This document shows, piece after piece, positions 36,023 to 47,379 of a DNA stretch of 64,000 nucleotides. The notes beneath the pieces were generated by a model. It was not told where the DNA came from. It did no database searches and saw only the letters and a list, made by a program, of their open reading frames with translations. Source of the DNA: Trebouxia sp. TZW2008 (lineage: Eukaryota > Chlorophyta > Trebouxiophyceae > Trebouxiales > Trebouxiaceae); NCBI GenBank assembly GCA_002118135.1, contig BDIU01000204.1:121096-185095 (forward strand), in the 5' to 3' direction. Numbering within the stretch: position 1 is the first letter of the stretch; every line of letters starts with the position of its first letter. A program made the position numbers and the translations under genes.

Positions 36023-39000
36023 TTAGTCATGATGCGGACGCGCACGGGGCCGTGTGCTTTGCGTGAGGCTGGATGCACGGCCTTTAATGAGTGCCAAGGT
36101 AGAGGTGTGTGCATTCCCGCAGCACAAGAGTGCTTTGCAGCCATCCGACAATCGTGAAAACGTCATTTTCGGGATCAGCCAACAGGTCTTCGGCATGCGT
36201 GGAAACAGTTGACTGTGTTGTATGACTTGAAGCTTTTCCGCTTGCAACAAGTGCAGCAGTCAGACGGACTGCGCATTGGTGGGCGGCTTCTCTATAACAC
36301 TAGCGTTGGCAGCAACTTCGGTGCCCTAGCTGAGGATGGGTCAAGACTCCAAGAGGTCACTTTGCTGTACTGGGCATCCCCATGCTGTCAATCTAACGCT
36401 GCCTTGCATGCTCTAGGTGCTGGCATACGCGAGTGGTGTTACTGATATGTCCAACACAAATAGACCCCTGGTCACAGATGTTACGGTAACTGTTGAAATG
36501 GACATTGGGACAGCATTTGCAGGTGATTTTCTTGGCGACGACAGAAAATCGTGGAAATGCACCACTTGCAGGAATTTTGCAAACAATACTTTTTGTAAAG
36601 TGGTCTACATCCTACATATGGGTCATACTGTTATGGCAGGCAAGTATCATTGACATCAACTTGCAGCTGCTGTTGTTGCTTGCACAGTCATGGCCTGATA
36701 GTACACAATGCACACTGCTGCCTGCTACCTGTCCATTGCTGGAGGCAGCATGCAAAAGTTGCTCAAGTGATGCGGGCTTGCATGTGACAGTCTACAGCCA
36801 AAAGGCTTGCCACCATTTGGGCATCTCCAGGTTTTGACTTGACCAAGAGGCAGGACAGACCAGGATCAATGTCAGCGCTGCTCTGCATTTTTGAAAACAC
36901 AAACGCTATACCTACAGCCTTTAGCTTAACAGCTGAGCTCCATGATGCAGTAAGCACTCCTTTCTTACAATTTCTGCTAGACTGATCAAGGCAGAGTGCA
37001 ATTTCGACGTCATGCATGTCACAATAGCAGATTCAGGCTTGTCAGATCTTGAGCAAGCTCACTGTGCAGTGACGCATATGCGCCTGCATTGATCTTTCAT
37101 GTCTTGAAGCTGCGACATAGTGCAGACCTTGCAAGCAAAGCTCTGCAGTGAGAACTCTACAGAAGCACAGCGCTTGCATACTAACGACAATCTGTTTGCT
37201 GTGATTGCCCAGACCCACAGCAAGCATCACGGCCTCAGGTCTACAGTCAGACAGCAGCATCATGTAAAGCAGCAGGCAGGATGTGGACACTGACGCTTTA
37301 TACAGAGTGCGGTAAGGTGCGTACAAACAGGGACGTTTACAGACCATCATAATATACAGCAGGCAGCATGTTAGCATTGATGCTTTCATATGCAATGGTT
37401 CGCAAGGGCGCATAAGTGTGGGCTCTTGACCGCAGGCATGTGACAAACAGCAATGCTGCTACTTGTAGCACCACCACCTTGTACAATCAAAGAACCAATG
37501 ACGTGGTCTTCACCCTTCTTATCACCTGTGATGTCAGGGCAAGATGCATGCCATACTTCTGTCTCCATCCAGATGTCACACCTTGCCTTCTGCACTATGG
37601 CATGTTCAACAAGCATCTGCAATGCTGCTGCTTTGAAGCTGAATAAACTGTCTCAGCAGGGTAGACCCTGAAGGCCGACTGCATGGTGCCCTGACCCTGA
37701 GTCTGGCCCTGGTTTGTTGTCCATGCCCTGTCTGTCATGAGACTGCCCCGCCATGCTGCAGAGTTAAGCCCACTGCAGTTTGGCCACTCAATCCCCCCTT
37801 GCATCAAGGCAGGAGCAGTAGCTATGAGTGTGTGGCATGCAGGCCAACAGTGCAGTCCTTCCTTACTTGACAGACTATGACAGTACTGAGTCCTCACTGA
37901 TCATGGACAATGCTACATACATTGCCTGCAACGCAATGCTCCTGCCACTTCCAGACTCCCCACCGTAATGCTGCTGTCATCCTTGCCTTGCCTTGCCTTG
38001 CATTGCCTCACCATTTCTTGTCTTCAGCAGCTGTTTTGTCTGAGAGCGTGCTGTCAAACGGCTCCAAACTGTGTCGGCAAGCTCACTTCTTGCCCGTGAT
38101 GTTGAAGCACTGCATGTTGAGCACTGCCCATGTTGCCAGCTTTTGCCTTGCTGAGGAACGCGCAGAAATATCATTCGGAAAGTGATTTGCTTTTGCGCAA
38201 CAGTGTCTTGCTCTACTGTGGGGTGAGTGGAGCGCAACATTGAGAGTAACATTCTAATCCAAGGGCTGTTCAATCACGCTGAATCAGTACTACAGCCTTT
38301 CTCGTGACAGAATCAAGAGTTGACCTGCATGCCACCAACACTGATAGGGTCCTGATACAGGTGAGCTCTGCAAGCAACAAGCTTTGGTGTCTCCAACCCT
38401 GCATTATAGGCCATTGTTGACATGTTTTGCAGCTGAGCATCTGAAAGTCTTTGACACTGTGCAAAATCATAACAGCTGCTTCATCTTCAGCAGCCTTCTG
38501 TGCCTGCCCTGCTGTGCTGGGCTGTCCTGTTCCATGCTGTTCCGTGCTGTGCTATGCTGTGTTGTGACAAAAACGGGCCTGGCCTTGCTGGGACGTGCTG
38601 GGCAGCGGGTCAGCAGAGCTTCACCCTGCACCTTGCCAACATTCCCAGCTAGTCTTAGACAACATAAGCAGCCTACTTGCAGTTTGGTAGTGTGCCTGAA
38701 GCTTGCTGCTTGCAAAAGTTTGCCAGTAACGCTCTGAAGACTCTCACAGAGGCAAATGACACTTGTTCCACGGTCACTGTTCTGCTCAGCAGGTCGCGCT
38801 ACCTCAGCACAATTGTGGCCCTATCTAAACGTGCTCCTGCTGCATTTGTGCACACAAGTGTATGCGCCAGTTGCTCTTGTCTTGACTCCATATCTTACAA
38901 AATGCAGCGCACCGTCGCCTACTGGCCTCAGCGGATATTCCTGTGTCGCTGCCTGCCACATGTCACTTACATCTGCTGCTGCTGATGATCTCCTGCAACA

Positions 39001-40831
39001 GAATAGCAATCACGCTTGCTTGTGGTATTGGACTAGCTGCCAGCAGTAGCTGCCTCTCACATCTCAGGTCTTTTGTCAGCAGCACTGCAAGCAACAGCAT
39101 GACTGAGCAAGGGAACTTAGGAAGAACAAAGAAAGGTTGTACCAAATTGTGTCTAGACGCTTGACCGTTTCGGTATATGCTATGCACAAATAAAACTGCA
39201 GCACAGAAGGAAAAGATATGGCTACTTATCCATACACAAGACGCACCTACATATGTATGTGTCTTCATTGGCTATCATATGTACAATTGTACATTGCAAA
39301 GCACAACAGTCAATGCTTGACTAAGTGAATGATTTGCAGTGAGTGACAGCCAGGGAGAAGTACCATCGCTTGCTGAAGCAAGCTTACCTCAATGGCATGT
39401 ACAGCAGCGCAGTAATAGAGCACTATGACGAGTATGTCAGCTTCAGGACCCTTGTGCTCTGGCTCCAAAGGTACAACAGCCTCTCAAGACGTCAGATTAT
39501 TGTGGAACATATGGTGATGATGTCATCATAATGATTCATGACAATGACGAGTGATGGCAACATATTGATGCTGCAATGAATACTTAGGAGTATCATCTGT
39601 CATGCTGCATGCATAGCATAGAGTCAAGAATGATGTGACAGCCATTGACGTTGCATGTTGTGTAACAAGACATGCTGTTTATATGTCGTGTTGTCCCCTA
39701 ATTGCCCATTGAAAGAAGGTTGCTAAAATTGCATTCAATTTGTCCTTGTGCAGTGTGAGAGCTAGTCATGCTAACAGAGCACAGTACAACGGGCAGGCAT
39801 CAGCAGAACCTCGTCCTTAAATGCAGCTGCACAAGTGTCACCTGGCCAGTCCATCTGTGCATCCTATTATGGCATCATGGAGCCTGCAACTGTGATGAGA
39901 TCATTGCATGAGGCTTCAATTGCATGCTGCCAGCAGAATTGCAATGCTTACGTATTGTTACGCTTCAAGTTGTCCATCTGCAGGCAAACTCCTTCATGCT
40001 TGAATGATTGTTTACAAGTATAATGGGCTGCAGGGAGGTAATTGCAGTTGCATGATTACAGACCTTGCTGCCTTGGCATCAGCGCAAGACCAGCTGCTTG
40101 CTTCTTTGCTGGACGACATGACAATAGATCTTGTTGCCGGTGAGTGCCTCAACGCGGCAACGTCCTTCAGAAACCATTAAGGCTTCACGCAGATTTATTG
40201 TAGCAATGTGTATTTCACAGTTGTCATGAAGCTTCATGCCTTAAGGCACACGACCTGACAGAGCAAGTGTATAGAACAGATCAAACTGGACCCTGGCTCT
40301 CAAAATGTAAGCAAGAATCAGCCAGAGTCCACTGACCAACGCTGGCAGCAGCCAGCTGCGGTACGTTGATGACCATTTCGCATATATTAAATCTGACTCC
40401 GAACGCATGTAGTACCATCAGACAGTAGGTGTACATTTTCGAAGTACACTGCCAAGGCAACTGCCATCGCCGTTGATATCAACACATGCTGTCTACCTAC
40501 TTGGCCTGCCACACTTGCTGTAATGCTCGACTCGTAGAACATGTGTCTCAGGTGTTGCAATCTAGCAACTAACAATAGGTTGAACCTAACAAGTTGGGGT
40601 CACAGCAGGAGTCTAGACAGTACCAGCACAATATACAGCATGTTCCGCAGAAATGACTTGCAAAGTCAGTTTCAGCCCCTCACTACGGTGATCAAAATCT
40701 GATTGGAGGCGTGTACCCTTTGCACACACCACTCTGCACAGTCGTCATGCCTCAACCCGAACGCAGGCCGGCCTCAATGCTTGCAACATAACATGCACAT
40801 TTCCGTTATAAACTGACCCCTACTCAGCTGA
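36023..40831. other. Long stretch without a recognised gene
   Basis: The longest unassigned stretch in the window. Coding-like minus-strand pieces occur at 36770-36960 (AVKLKAVGIAFVFSKMQSS), 37450-37600 (KARCDIWMETEVWHA and DHVIGSLIVQGGGATSSS) and 37680-37790 (WTTNQGQTQGQGTMQSAF), which could be exons of one unknown gene, but I recognise no domain and could not phase them. A plus frame at 39343-39531 (AREKYHRLLKQAYLNGMYSS) is similarly unassigned. Short simple repeats lie at 37979-38006 (CCTTG units) and about 38515-38570 (GCTGT-rich). Confidence 0.3.
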
Positions 40832-43800
40832 CTACATGATCACCAATTTGATCCCTGGCACAGCATTGCAGATACCACGTAGGTGGTCAAGCAAGGGTTC
40901 TGTCTCTGTGCTACCTGGGAGGCTCACCACAATGGCCCCAAAGGCATCAATGTCATACTTGGGTTTTTGAAAGAAGGCTGGAGTCACATAGATTGTGCGT
41001 GAGTGTGCCGAGACCACGACATTGCCAGGCTTGACCAGCCCCACCTCCTCGCCTAGCTGGCACCCTTTTGCCTCGCACAGTTTTGACGCTGCAGCTTCCA
41101 CCGCCGCTGGATCCATCACCATCAGCACGTGCTGGGCATCTCTGCTTTTGTCCTTGTAATAGTCTGCACACATTATGTAGCATCATGTCTGCTGCCTGCA
41201 TGCATCCATGCAGGTGCATGGTGTCTGATGCACCCGTGCAAATGATCTGGATGAGATCTGTTGTTGCTGTCTGTACCAGTCCTTGGAAGGTTATATAATG
41301 CGCAAGGGGAGTGGATAAAACAGCGCAAGCAAGCCAGAAGGCAAACAGCTTTCACTCTGTGTCAGAATATGACATGAGCCAATCAGATGATGGACAGCTG
41401 TGTGAAAGTTGAGGCAATGAGTCAGCAACATGGGCAGAAGGCACAACAGTGGCATGACAATGACTCCACTACAATTGCCTTCATATTGTGTATATGCGTT
41501 GAGGAATTTCTGACGGATTGCACAGCATGCAACTTGCATAGTTTCTGACTGCAAAGATGATGAAAGCAAAACTCACCCGGCTCAGCGCAGCTGTTGAGAA
41601 CAAGGGGTTGTTGATGATGCAGTGACTCTGGGAGCTTGGCCCTGTCTGAAGTTGGTGCACTCAGTATGGTATCTGTAAAGCTCTCACTGCTTGCAGCTGA
41701 CTCATGGGCATATGGCTCGTGGTTTGAGGGAAGTCCTCCAGTGAGCTGCATCAGCGCACACTGTCAGCACAGCAAAGCCAGGGAGCAGGCACAGACAGCT
41801 GCAGCATCACATGGACAATCACCATGATGACGTTGAGAAAGCATGCACAGTGATGCATGCGCCAACATGGCATTATGCAGTCAGCAAAAGGGAGCATCAG
41901 CGCAGAAGGCAGAACACAAACCAAAAACAGAAAACAAATAAAGGAGTCAGTTGGTTTTCAGGAATACAAGCAGTCTTTGCATGCAGGCTGACACATATCT
42001 TGCAATGCAACTGATGCATGCACAGGCATTCAGCATCAGTCATCAGCAGACTGGAGGCAATCCCATACCTGCTCCTCGCCTTGAGGCACAGGGTGAATTG
42101 CTTTGGGCAGCTTGGCAGGGTCCCCTTCTGCTTGCCAAGCATAGCTGGTTTTGCCAGCAGCCAAGTGGGCACCAACATTGGCAGCATTCTCTTCAACATC
42201 CTCTTCAGTTGCGACAGGAGAAGCTCTATGGATGTGGGCAGGTGCTTGGGAGGTGAGGGGAGGCGTGTGAGGATTAGCTGCTTCATAGGCAAGGTTTGCT
42301 GCGCTGTCTGTGAAAAATTGTGAAGGGGTGGTGTCTTGGGGCTGCGCCTGCTTACCACTGAAAGGTGCTCTGTTTACTGGTCCAGGTTTGCCGGAAAATG
42401 GCTGTGCAAAAGTAGCAGCCTGAGGAGCATTCAGAGATGTTGTGCGCCCTGCGTTGAAGGCTGTAGGCATGAAGTGGCCAGGGGCCACAGGGGCGGCATG
42501 AGGGGCTGCCAGGGGCCCTGATGCAGATTCAACATGCTCTACCTGAGGCTGAGGTGTAGCTGTTGGTGCTTTGCTTTTGGCAAGAGCACCTGCTGGTCTG
42601 ACAAGGGCTGTTGTGTTGGTGACACTGGATGAGGGTTGGCCACCAGACGTCATGCGAGGCTGAACAGCAGTAGGCAAGCTGCTGGCAGGACCTGATGTTG
42701 GCACCTTGGCCAGTGTTGGAGTCACAGACTCCACAGCTGGCGTCTGACCATGTGGGCTTGCTATGTGCGTCTGGACCCAACTTTGAATGCCTGATCACAA
42801 CACATGACTGAACACAACACACGGACGAAGAAACAGCGCTCAATCTGGCAGACAACAGATGGTGCTTTCTATGGGCGTGATCCTGGCTCATGCACCTGAA
42901 TGTCAGGTTTGTGAACAAGAAGTAAGGCAGACAGCAGATGTGCTGAACAGGATCAGAGACTTGAAACAAACCTGCAAGACAGGACCCGCCTGATTTTGGC
43001 AGTGGCGTTTGCGCCACAGGGCCAGATCCATGGTGAATGGCAGCTGTCACCCATTCTTGCAGGGGCGCACACTCAGAAACAACTTTAGCCAAAAATGGGC
43101 TCAGCTGCGACTGTTTAGCTGCTATGACGTGCCGAGGGTGCACTTTGAACCATTCCAGAGCCTGCATTTCCTGCTGTGCAACTGGCAAGCTCTTCCAAGC
43201 CGCACCTGTGCGGAACTTGGCGAAACGAGGGCCAATGGTGTCAAACTGCTTGGTGGCTGCTGATCGTAGGGACTGCGACTGGGGAGTGCTGTCTGGGAGG
43301 GTGGCAATGTCAAGAACATACAGTGCATACATGGAATTGGTGCTGGCACCACAGACCCAGATAACGCTGGCATACGGCATCAAGGACACCAAGAGTGCCC
43401 CTGCTGCCTCTGGCTCTAGCTGGTAAGCTGTTTCCTCGTTGAACTCTCGAGAAGCTGTCAACTGTGAGCCTTCTCCAAACTCGTGTTTGCCGCCAAGCAG
43501 TGTCAGCCGTCCAGCCTCCCGACCCAACAAAACCTCAACGAGGCCACTGGCAGAGCGCTTTGCACAGAGCAGTCCAGCAGACTTGAAGTATGTCTCATCC
43601 ACTGGCCTCAGCTGCTTAGCACAGTAAGGGGCTTGACTGACCTGCTGTTTGTTCAAACTGCTTTTCAAAATAGCTCTGGAGGTGATGTGCTTGTACAGGT
43701 GCCGGGTGAGGGTGCTACTGTTGTAACTCCTCACAGCATCAGATGCTGCTGCATGCGTGGCAAAATTGAAGTAGACCAGCGGAAGCCGTGCTACTATCTG

Positions 43801-44333
43801 GATCGCATTGCAGAAGTCGTCTGTTTGCTTCCAGTCTTCAATCTGCTGCGCCACATCACTTGCAATCAGGGAGCCAGCCTCCACCACCACAGTAAAGCTG
43901 TTTGGAAGCTGATTACTTGAGAGCGGCTGGACTGGTTTGCCGCCTGCTGCTGTTGCATTTCCGTGCCGAGGAGGGCCAGCATGCTTGATTGACGCTGACA
44001 TTCCGGCAGCACTGGCCGAGAAGCTGTTGAGCTTGGTGTTCGCTGCATCAGCTGCTTCAGGAGATGCGAAATTACAGAACAGCTTGTTGTAGCTCTCTCC
44101 TATAGAACCTTGAACAGGTAGATGCAAGACGCTGACAAGCTGGTGCAGCACTTCAGGTTCGACTCCTTGTACGACCTGCAGTTGGGTCCCACCTCAAGCA
44201 ACCAATTGCAAGCGGTGTGGCTGCTTCCCGAAAAGCTCTTACCACTGTGCAATCGGCTGAAAACATTGCAGACGCGGACATCGTCCAGTTCTTCAAGCCT
44301 AGTCTTGTTTGCTGCAGATAGCTGGATTGCCAT
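40832..44333 (-). CDS. RRM-like - Nudix - degenerate DEAH-helicase fragment protein
   Basis: Five exons in phase: 44333-44243, 44099-42972, 42790-42069, 41745-41577 and 41163-40832 (stop), 813 residues. The start ATG gives MAIQLSAANKTRLEELDD. The first 250 residues hold two RRM-like segments (KLFCNFASPEAADAANTKL; VYFNFATHAAASDAV). Then a Nudix hydrolase domain: GLLCAKRSASGLVEVLLGR leads into the box GGKHEFGEGSQLTASREF with NEETA, an exact fit to Gx5Ex7REUxEExG up to the last Gly, which is Ala. Nudix enzymes cleave nucleoside diphosphate-linked compounds such as ADP-ribose or RNA caps; the substrate is not predictable here. A Pro/Ala/Ser-rich linker follows. The last 110 residues align with RecA1 of the PARP-DEAH gene (HVLMVMDPAAVEAA; GLVKPGNVVVSAHSRTIYVT; GIKLVIM), but the P-loop is absent, DEAH is replaced by SLPG, and the protein stops just before motif III. 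The helicase part must be inactive. Confidence 0.82.
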
Positions 44334-44769
44334 GGTTAGTAGCGTGCCCTAACGAGCCCCCCTACAGGGCAGTGGGTGCTCCCCGCTCGATTCGAGCGGC
44401 TCGTTAGCTAGTTACCGCCAACCGCCCTATGTCCCTGCCGCAGGGCCTATCGTAAAGCGACACCGGACGAGAGCTCGCTGGGCAGGCGACACGCATTGCA
44501 AGGCTGCAAAACCGAGAGATCAAGCACTGCACCCCGTGGCCGTGTTGGAGCACGCCGCGCTCAGCTTTGCACGAAATTGCGACACGGCTTGCGACATCTG
44601 CAATTGCACGATCAGCACAAGTTCTTCGCTGTGTAGTCGGTGCAGGCATTATGGTCACATGCTTTTCCTATTGCGTGATCAAGGGCAAGATGAAACAGCC
44701 AGGAAACACACATCACAAGCACTGCAATCTTCCGTCGCGTTGCAAAACGCCAGACGCGTGACAGAGCTG
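44334..44769. other. Upstream region of the Nudix gene
   Basis: No gene was recognised. The first 80 bases contain imperfect inverted repeats (AACGAGCC with GGCTCGTT; CCGCTCGATTCGAGCGG) that may belong to the promoter of the minus-strand gene. Confidence 0.35.
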
Positions 44770-45490
44770 CAACCTGTAGTCTTGTTTTCCAGACTGGCAG
44801 CCATCGGTGGGACAGCTGCTGAACACTGAAGGCTGCATATCTCAGTGCATACATGCAGTACGCATCAGGTAGGCAGGCGCTAGGGCATGAGAATGTGATG
44901 TTTCACTATCGAGGAGATGGAGTGATGTCTGCACACAGTCCTCTTGATTCAGACTGGAAGCACTCTTTGTGACAGTTGCAACATACTGAAGGCAGCGTGA
45001 GTTTGCATGAGCATGCAGCCTGCATCAACCAAGCACTGCTACAGGCAGGCCTTGCAAAGGGCAACACAGTGTGATGTTTCATGTCAGCAGTGATCAAGCA
45101 CTGCTCTCGATTGCAGCCCTCTTGTTTTCCAGATCTGTGTGACAGCTGCTAAATACTGAAGGCAGCATAGCTGCATACAGTGTGTGCAGACATGCAACAT
45201 GCATCAAGCAGGCACTGCTACAGGCAAGCCTTGCAGAGGGCAACAGAATGTGCTGTTTCACTTCAGCAGTGATCAAGGGATTTTGGCACGATACTTCTCT
45301 TGCTTTTCAGATTGGAACGATCTTTGTGACAGTCGTCAAATACTGAATCTGGAAGGCAGCACATCTTTGTGCATACATGCAGCATGCAACAAGCATACAC
45401 GCAGCAGGCATCTGGGATGCACTGTTCCAGATTAGAGCCATCTGTGTGAAAGCTGCTAATGACTCAAGGCACTCATGTCCGTACCGATCT
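44770..45490 (+). repeat. Degenerate tandem repeat, unit about 170 bp, 4-5 copies
   Basis: Units begin near 44775, 44937, 45115, 45297 and (partial) 45430. Each has CTTGTTTTCCAGA or a variant, GTGACAGCTGCTAA, ACTGAAGGCAGC, GCATACATGCAG, then CATCAAGCAGGCACTGC and ATGTTTCA. Copies are roughly 70-80% alike by eye. The CTTTTCCAG start resembles a splice acceptor, so these may be exon-plus-intron units. They lie directly upstream of the LTR-element gag remnant. Confidence 0.65.
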
Positions 45491-45540
45491 GCAAGCTGAG
45501 ATGGCAACCGAGCAGGACATTCAAAGATCAAGGTTATGAT

Positions 45541-46455
45541 TGCTACGCTGACGCCTGCTCAAGGGTCGTCCACTTTCTAGTGTGCTGACTCTTGGTCGCA
45601 CTGAGGCTCCACCTGCCAAGGATAAGACGCCTATGCCTCCTTCAACTTCAGCTCCTTCATCTTCAGCGCCTCTTGGTGACATGACCTCACTGCCTATGGG
45701 CACTACTTCATCTGCGCTACCTTTATCATCAGCGCCTTTGTTTGTTGCTGCTGATGATAGTGCTGGTCTCAGGCGCTTGTTGCCTAAACCTGAGAAGTTT
45801 GCCAAGTTCTCTGCTGATTATAATTTCATGCTTTGGCTGACTAGCCTTCCGGGCTCAGGATTCCCTGTATCTTGTTGAGCTATTATTGCCAGCTGCTCCC
45901 TTGACCAAGCGCCTCTGCGTCTTTGGCAATCTCATAAGGCTCAGTTGCTTGCCGATGGCAACAATGATGTCTACAAGTGGGACTACTTCAAGCAATGGCA
46001 TCATACTCAGCGTGCCATTGAGCAACATCATGAGCTGCGCCAAGTTGACTCTGTTGCTGACTACAAGGCTGAGTATGATGCTCTTATTGCACAAACTTCA
46101 TTGCCTATGGAGGCACGCTTGTTCTTCTGGCATCGTGGTCTCAAGCCTCATATCATGGCTGCATGCACCCTTGATTCAGCCACTCACACCTGTTTCAGAG
46201 ATACTCAAGGCTGCTCTGGCCACAGACTCATTTGACCGCAAGTCTACCAGTAGCAAGGATGGGCTTGACTACAGCCAAAATGCTGATAAGGACCATCGTG
46301 CTGATGACTGTGATGGTGAGCACATTCACTACGCACCTGCTGATGAATAGCGCCATTCTGGTCGCAAACGCAAATGTTACAAATGTGGCAAGCCTGGGCA
46401 TATTGCAACAGATTGCCCACAACATGCACAAGCGCCAACTGATGCTGCATGACCT
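45541..46455 (+). pseudogene. LTR-retrotransposon gag remnant with CCHC zinc knuckle
   Basis: Plus-strand pieces in several frames form a decayed gag. They are KPEKFAKFSADYNFMLWL (near 45787), LRLWQSHKAQLLADGNNDVY, WHHTQRAIEQHHELRQ, SVADYKAEYDALIAQT and MEARLFFWHRGLKPHIMAAC, the usual capsid helices of Ty3/gypsy-like gag, and finally CYKCGKPGHIATDCP, a textbook CCHC zinc knuckle (Cx2Cx4Hx4C) that packages element RNA. Frame changes near 45870 and 45935 and a TAG before the knuckle break the gene. No protease, reverse transcriptase or integrase motifs follow, so the pol part is deleted. The LTR-like repeats just downstream support a collapsed element. Confidence 0.75.
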
Positions 46456-46533
46456 CAAACTCATGAGACAACTGTCCACTACTTGGCTACATATCTTTGT
46501 GCCAAGCAATTGCTTGGCTTTGTGCCATTTATT

Positions 46534-46614
46534 TTCTTTGTGGCTGAGTGCTGCAATCCTCTCTCTGTGGCTGAGTGCTGCAATCCTCTCTCTGTGGCTG
46601 AGTGCTGCAATTCT
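46534..46614 (+). repeat. 27-bp tandem repeat, three copies
   Basis: GTGGCTGAGTGCTGCAATCC followed by TCTCTCT repeats at 46540, 46567 and 46594, nearly without mismatch. It lies between the gag remnant and the LTR-like repeats. Confidence 0.9.
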
Positions 46615-46691
46615 TGATGGCTTTCTGCCATTCTCTTTTGTTATGTTATGTCCACCTTGGCATGAGTTCTGCCTTTCATGAGGGGGGAGAA

Positions 46692-47063
46692 TGTCACATG
46701 GTGACTCTGCTTGAGCTAGCTTATTTCAGCTCTTACTGACGCTATTAGTCTATTACATAAAGAGAACTATGTCTCTTTTTCTGTTTGCCTGCTTTAGACA
46801 ATCTCTGTCTAAAGGCGTCGAGTTAATCAAGGTGCATGCATTGCTCTGATGCATTGTATCTCTTGATATAGTTCCACCTAGAGCTCGTGCACTGCTGACA
46901 TCACTAGGAGGGGGGAGATTGTCACATGGTGACTCTATTAGCTGAATCTATTCAGCTCTTACTCATGTTGTCTTGTTACATAACAAGACCTATTCTTCTA
47001 CTTCTCTTATCTTTGCCTGCTTAAGGCAATCTCTACCTTCAGCGGCGTTAACTCGACGCCCCC
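46692..47063 (+). mobile_element. Two LTR-like repeats each preceded by a polypurine tract
   Basis: TGTCACATGGTGACTCT starts at 46692 and again at 46920. Each is immediately preceded by a purine run (AGGGGGGAGA; AGGAGGGGGGAGAT). Downstream both share CAGCTCTTACT, TTACATAA, TTTGCCTGCTT and CAATCTCT, ending near GGCGT..GAGTTAA or GGCGTTAACTCG. A polypurine tract followed by TG is the 3' LTR boundary of a retrotransposon. The two copies lie only 228 bp apart, suggesting a tandem or nested 3' LTR remnant of the element whose gag lies upstream. Confidence 0.65.
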
Positions 47064-47379
47064 GGTGTTGGAATACTCACACTCTGTGACAGAGCCCCAG
47101 AGGGACAAGGGTGTGCTGTGGGCTGTGTTTGTGAGGGAACAGTGGGATCCTCCCATGGCCATATACTGCTGCAGTTGTTGCAAAAGCCTACACCACAGGG
47201 TTTAGCCAGCTGATGCCGCACATTGTCAAACTTCTTCTTCTCCTTCTTTTGTTGGAGATATCACTGTCTCTGTTTCATGTCAGTCACACAACTTTCAGGC
47301 ACTGGTGCTGACAGTTTCTGCAATGCTGTACAGAAATGTTGCACTGACTTCAGCAGACAGTGCAACTTTTCACCGCTAT

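Noticed and set aside
40832..41163. A functional DEAH helicase in the Nudix gene
   Set aside because: No P-loop, the DEAH position reads SLPG, and the protein stops before motif III.
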